Shown in pieces: positions 5,397 to 5,537 of a DNA stretch of 5,537 nucleotides; positions within the stretch are counted from its first letter, which is position 1; every line of letters starts with the position of its first letter. The notes beneath the pieces were generated by a model, which made no database searches, had not been told where the DNA came from, and saw only the letters and a program-made list of their open reading frames with translations. The position numbers were made by a program, and so were the translations under genes. Source of the DNA: Jatrophihabitans sp. (GTDB taxonomy: Bacteria > Actinomycetota > Actinomycetes > Mycobacteriales > Jatrophihabitantaceae); NCBI GenBank assembly GCA_025966255.1, contig JAOPVG010000578.1, forward strand, positions 1 through 5,537. The letters are read 5' to 3'.

Positions 5397-5537
5397 TCAG
5401 CGCCTGGTCTCGTACCTGGTCAGGAGCACGCCGTCGGGAAACGTCCGGGTCTCCACCAGGTTCAGGTTCACCCAGCTGTCCAGGGCCGTGAAGAACGGCG
5501 TGCCGCCGCCTACCAGGACCGGGTGGGTGACGATCGC
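5397..5537 (-). CDS. Dihydrofolate reductase / RibD C-terminal family protein, C-terminal 46 residues
   Basis: The gene enters from the right edge and only its last 46 codons are visible, ending at the TGA complement at 5399-5397. The translation AIVTHPVLVGGGTPFF is the late beta strand and glycine loop typical of RibD-C/DHFR-fold reductases (P-V-x-V/L-G-x-G-T-x-F-F). It is followed by the closing strands LNLVETRTFPDGVLLTRYET. Members bind NADPH; actinobacterial stand-alone proteins of this group are often annotated 'dihydrofolate reductase family protein', and most have unproven substrates. The N-terminal nucleotide-binding part and the start are outside the window, so neither true DHFR nor riboflavin-pathway activity can be judged. 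It converges on the MDMPI-family gene with a 127-bp gap. Confidence 0.85.
   Translation of the reverse strand, partial: AIVTHPVLVGGGTPFFTALDSWVNLNLVETRTFPDGVLLTRYETRR

Noticed and set aside
1..5537. tRNA, rRNA, CRISPR array or complete insertion sequence
   Set aside because: No tRNA T-loop with matching acceptor stem, regularly spaced repeats, transposase domain or paired terminal inverted repeats were seen by eye.

Overview
The window reads as GC-rich actinomycete chromosome. The signs are GTG starts, strong G/C preference at third codon positions, AAG-dominated lysine codons, an apparently leaderless gene, and a member of the mycothiol-dependent maleylpyruvate isomerase-like family, a cofactor restricted to Actinomycetota. 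A mycobacterium or a close relative fits, but genus cannot be fixed from sequence alone.

Layout from left to right. Positions 1-263 hold no gene I can defend. A small tetratricopeptide-repeat protein (264-731, minus) and a GatB/YqeY-domain protein (862-1281, plus) are divergently transcribed from a shared 130-bp region. The GatB/YqeY gene ends inside an 8-bp perfect inverted repeat whose other arm carries the stop of a truncated ribbon-helix-helix (antitoxin-type) remnant on the minus strand (1297-1404). The rest of the gap to 1693 is decayed sequence with another possible C-terminal gene scrap and a recognisable promoter.

That promoter leads into the dominant gene, a 776-residue protein (1694-4024, plus) that I cannot assign to a family. 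It has an acidic, probably disordered N-terminus, long helical/coiled-coil stretches broken by a Val-Lys/Lys-rich linker, a helical middle, and a short C-terminal domain of different character with an EVHTHW motif. It has no signal peptide and no clear membrane segment. It is followed by a class I methyltransferase fragment on the minus strand (about 4064-4321) that has lost its SAM-binding motif I and its C-terminus.

The right part returns to ordinary genes: a mycothiol-dependent maleylpyruvate isomerase-family protein (4460-5269, plus) converging on the C-terminal end of a dihydrofolate reductase/RibD-C family protein that runs off the right edge (5397-5537, minus).

The genes do not form an obvious pathway. 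The pattern is housekeeping-like single genes around a central variable segment, in which one large orphan gene is flanked by gene remnants on both sides, as expected of an insertion and turnover site. The orphan protein is the best candidate for something undescribed.
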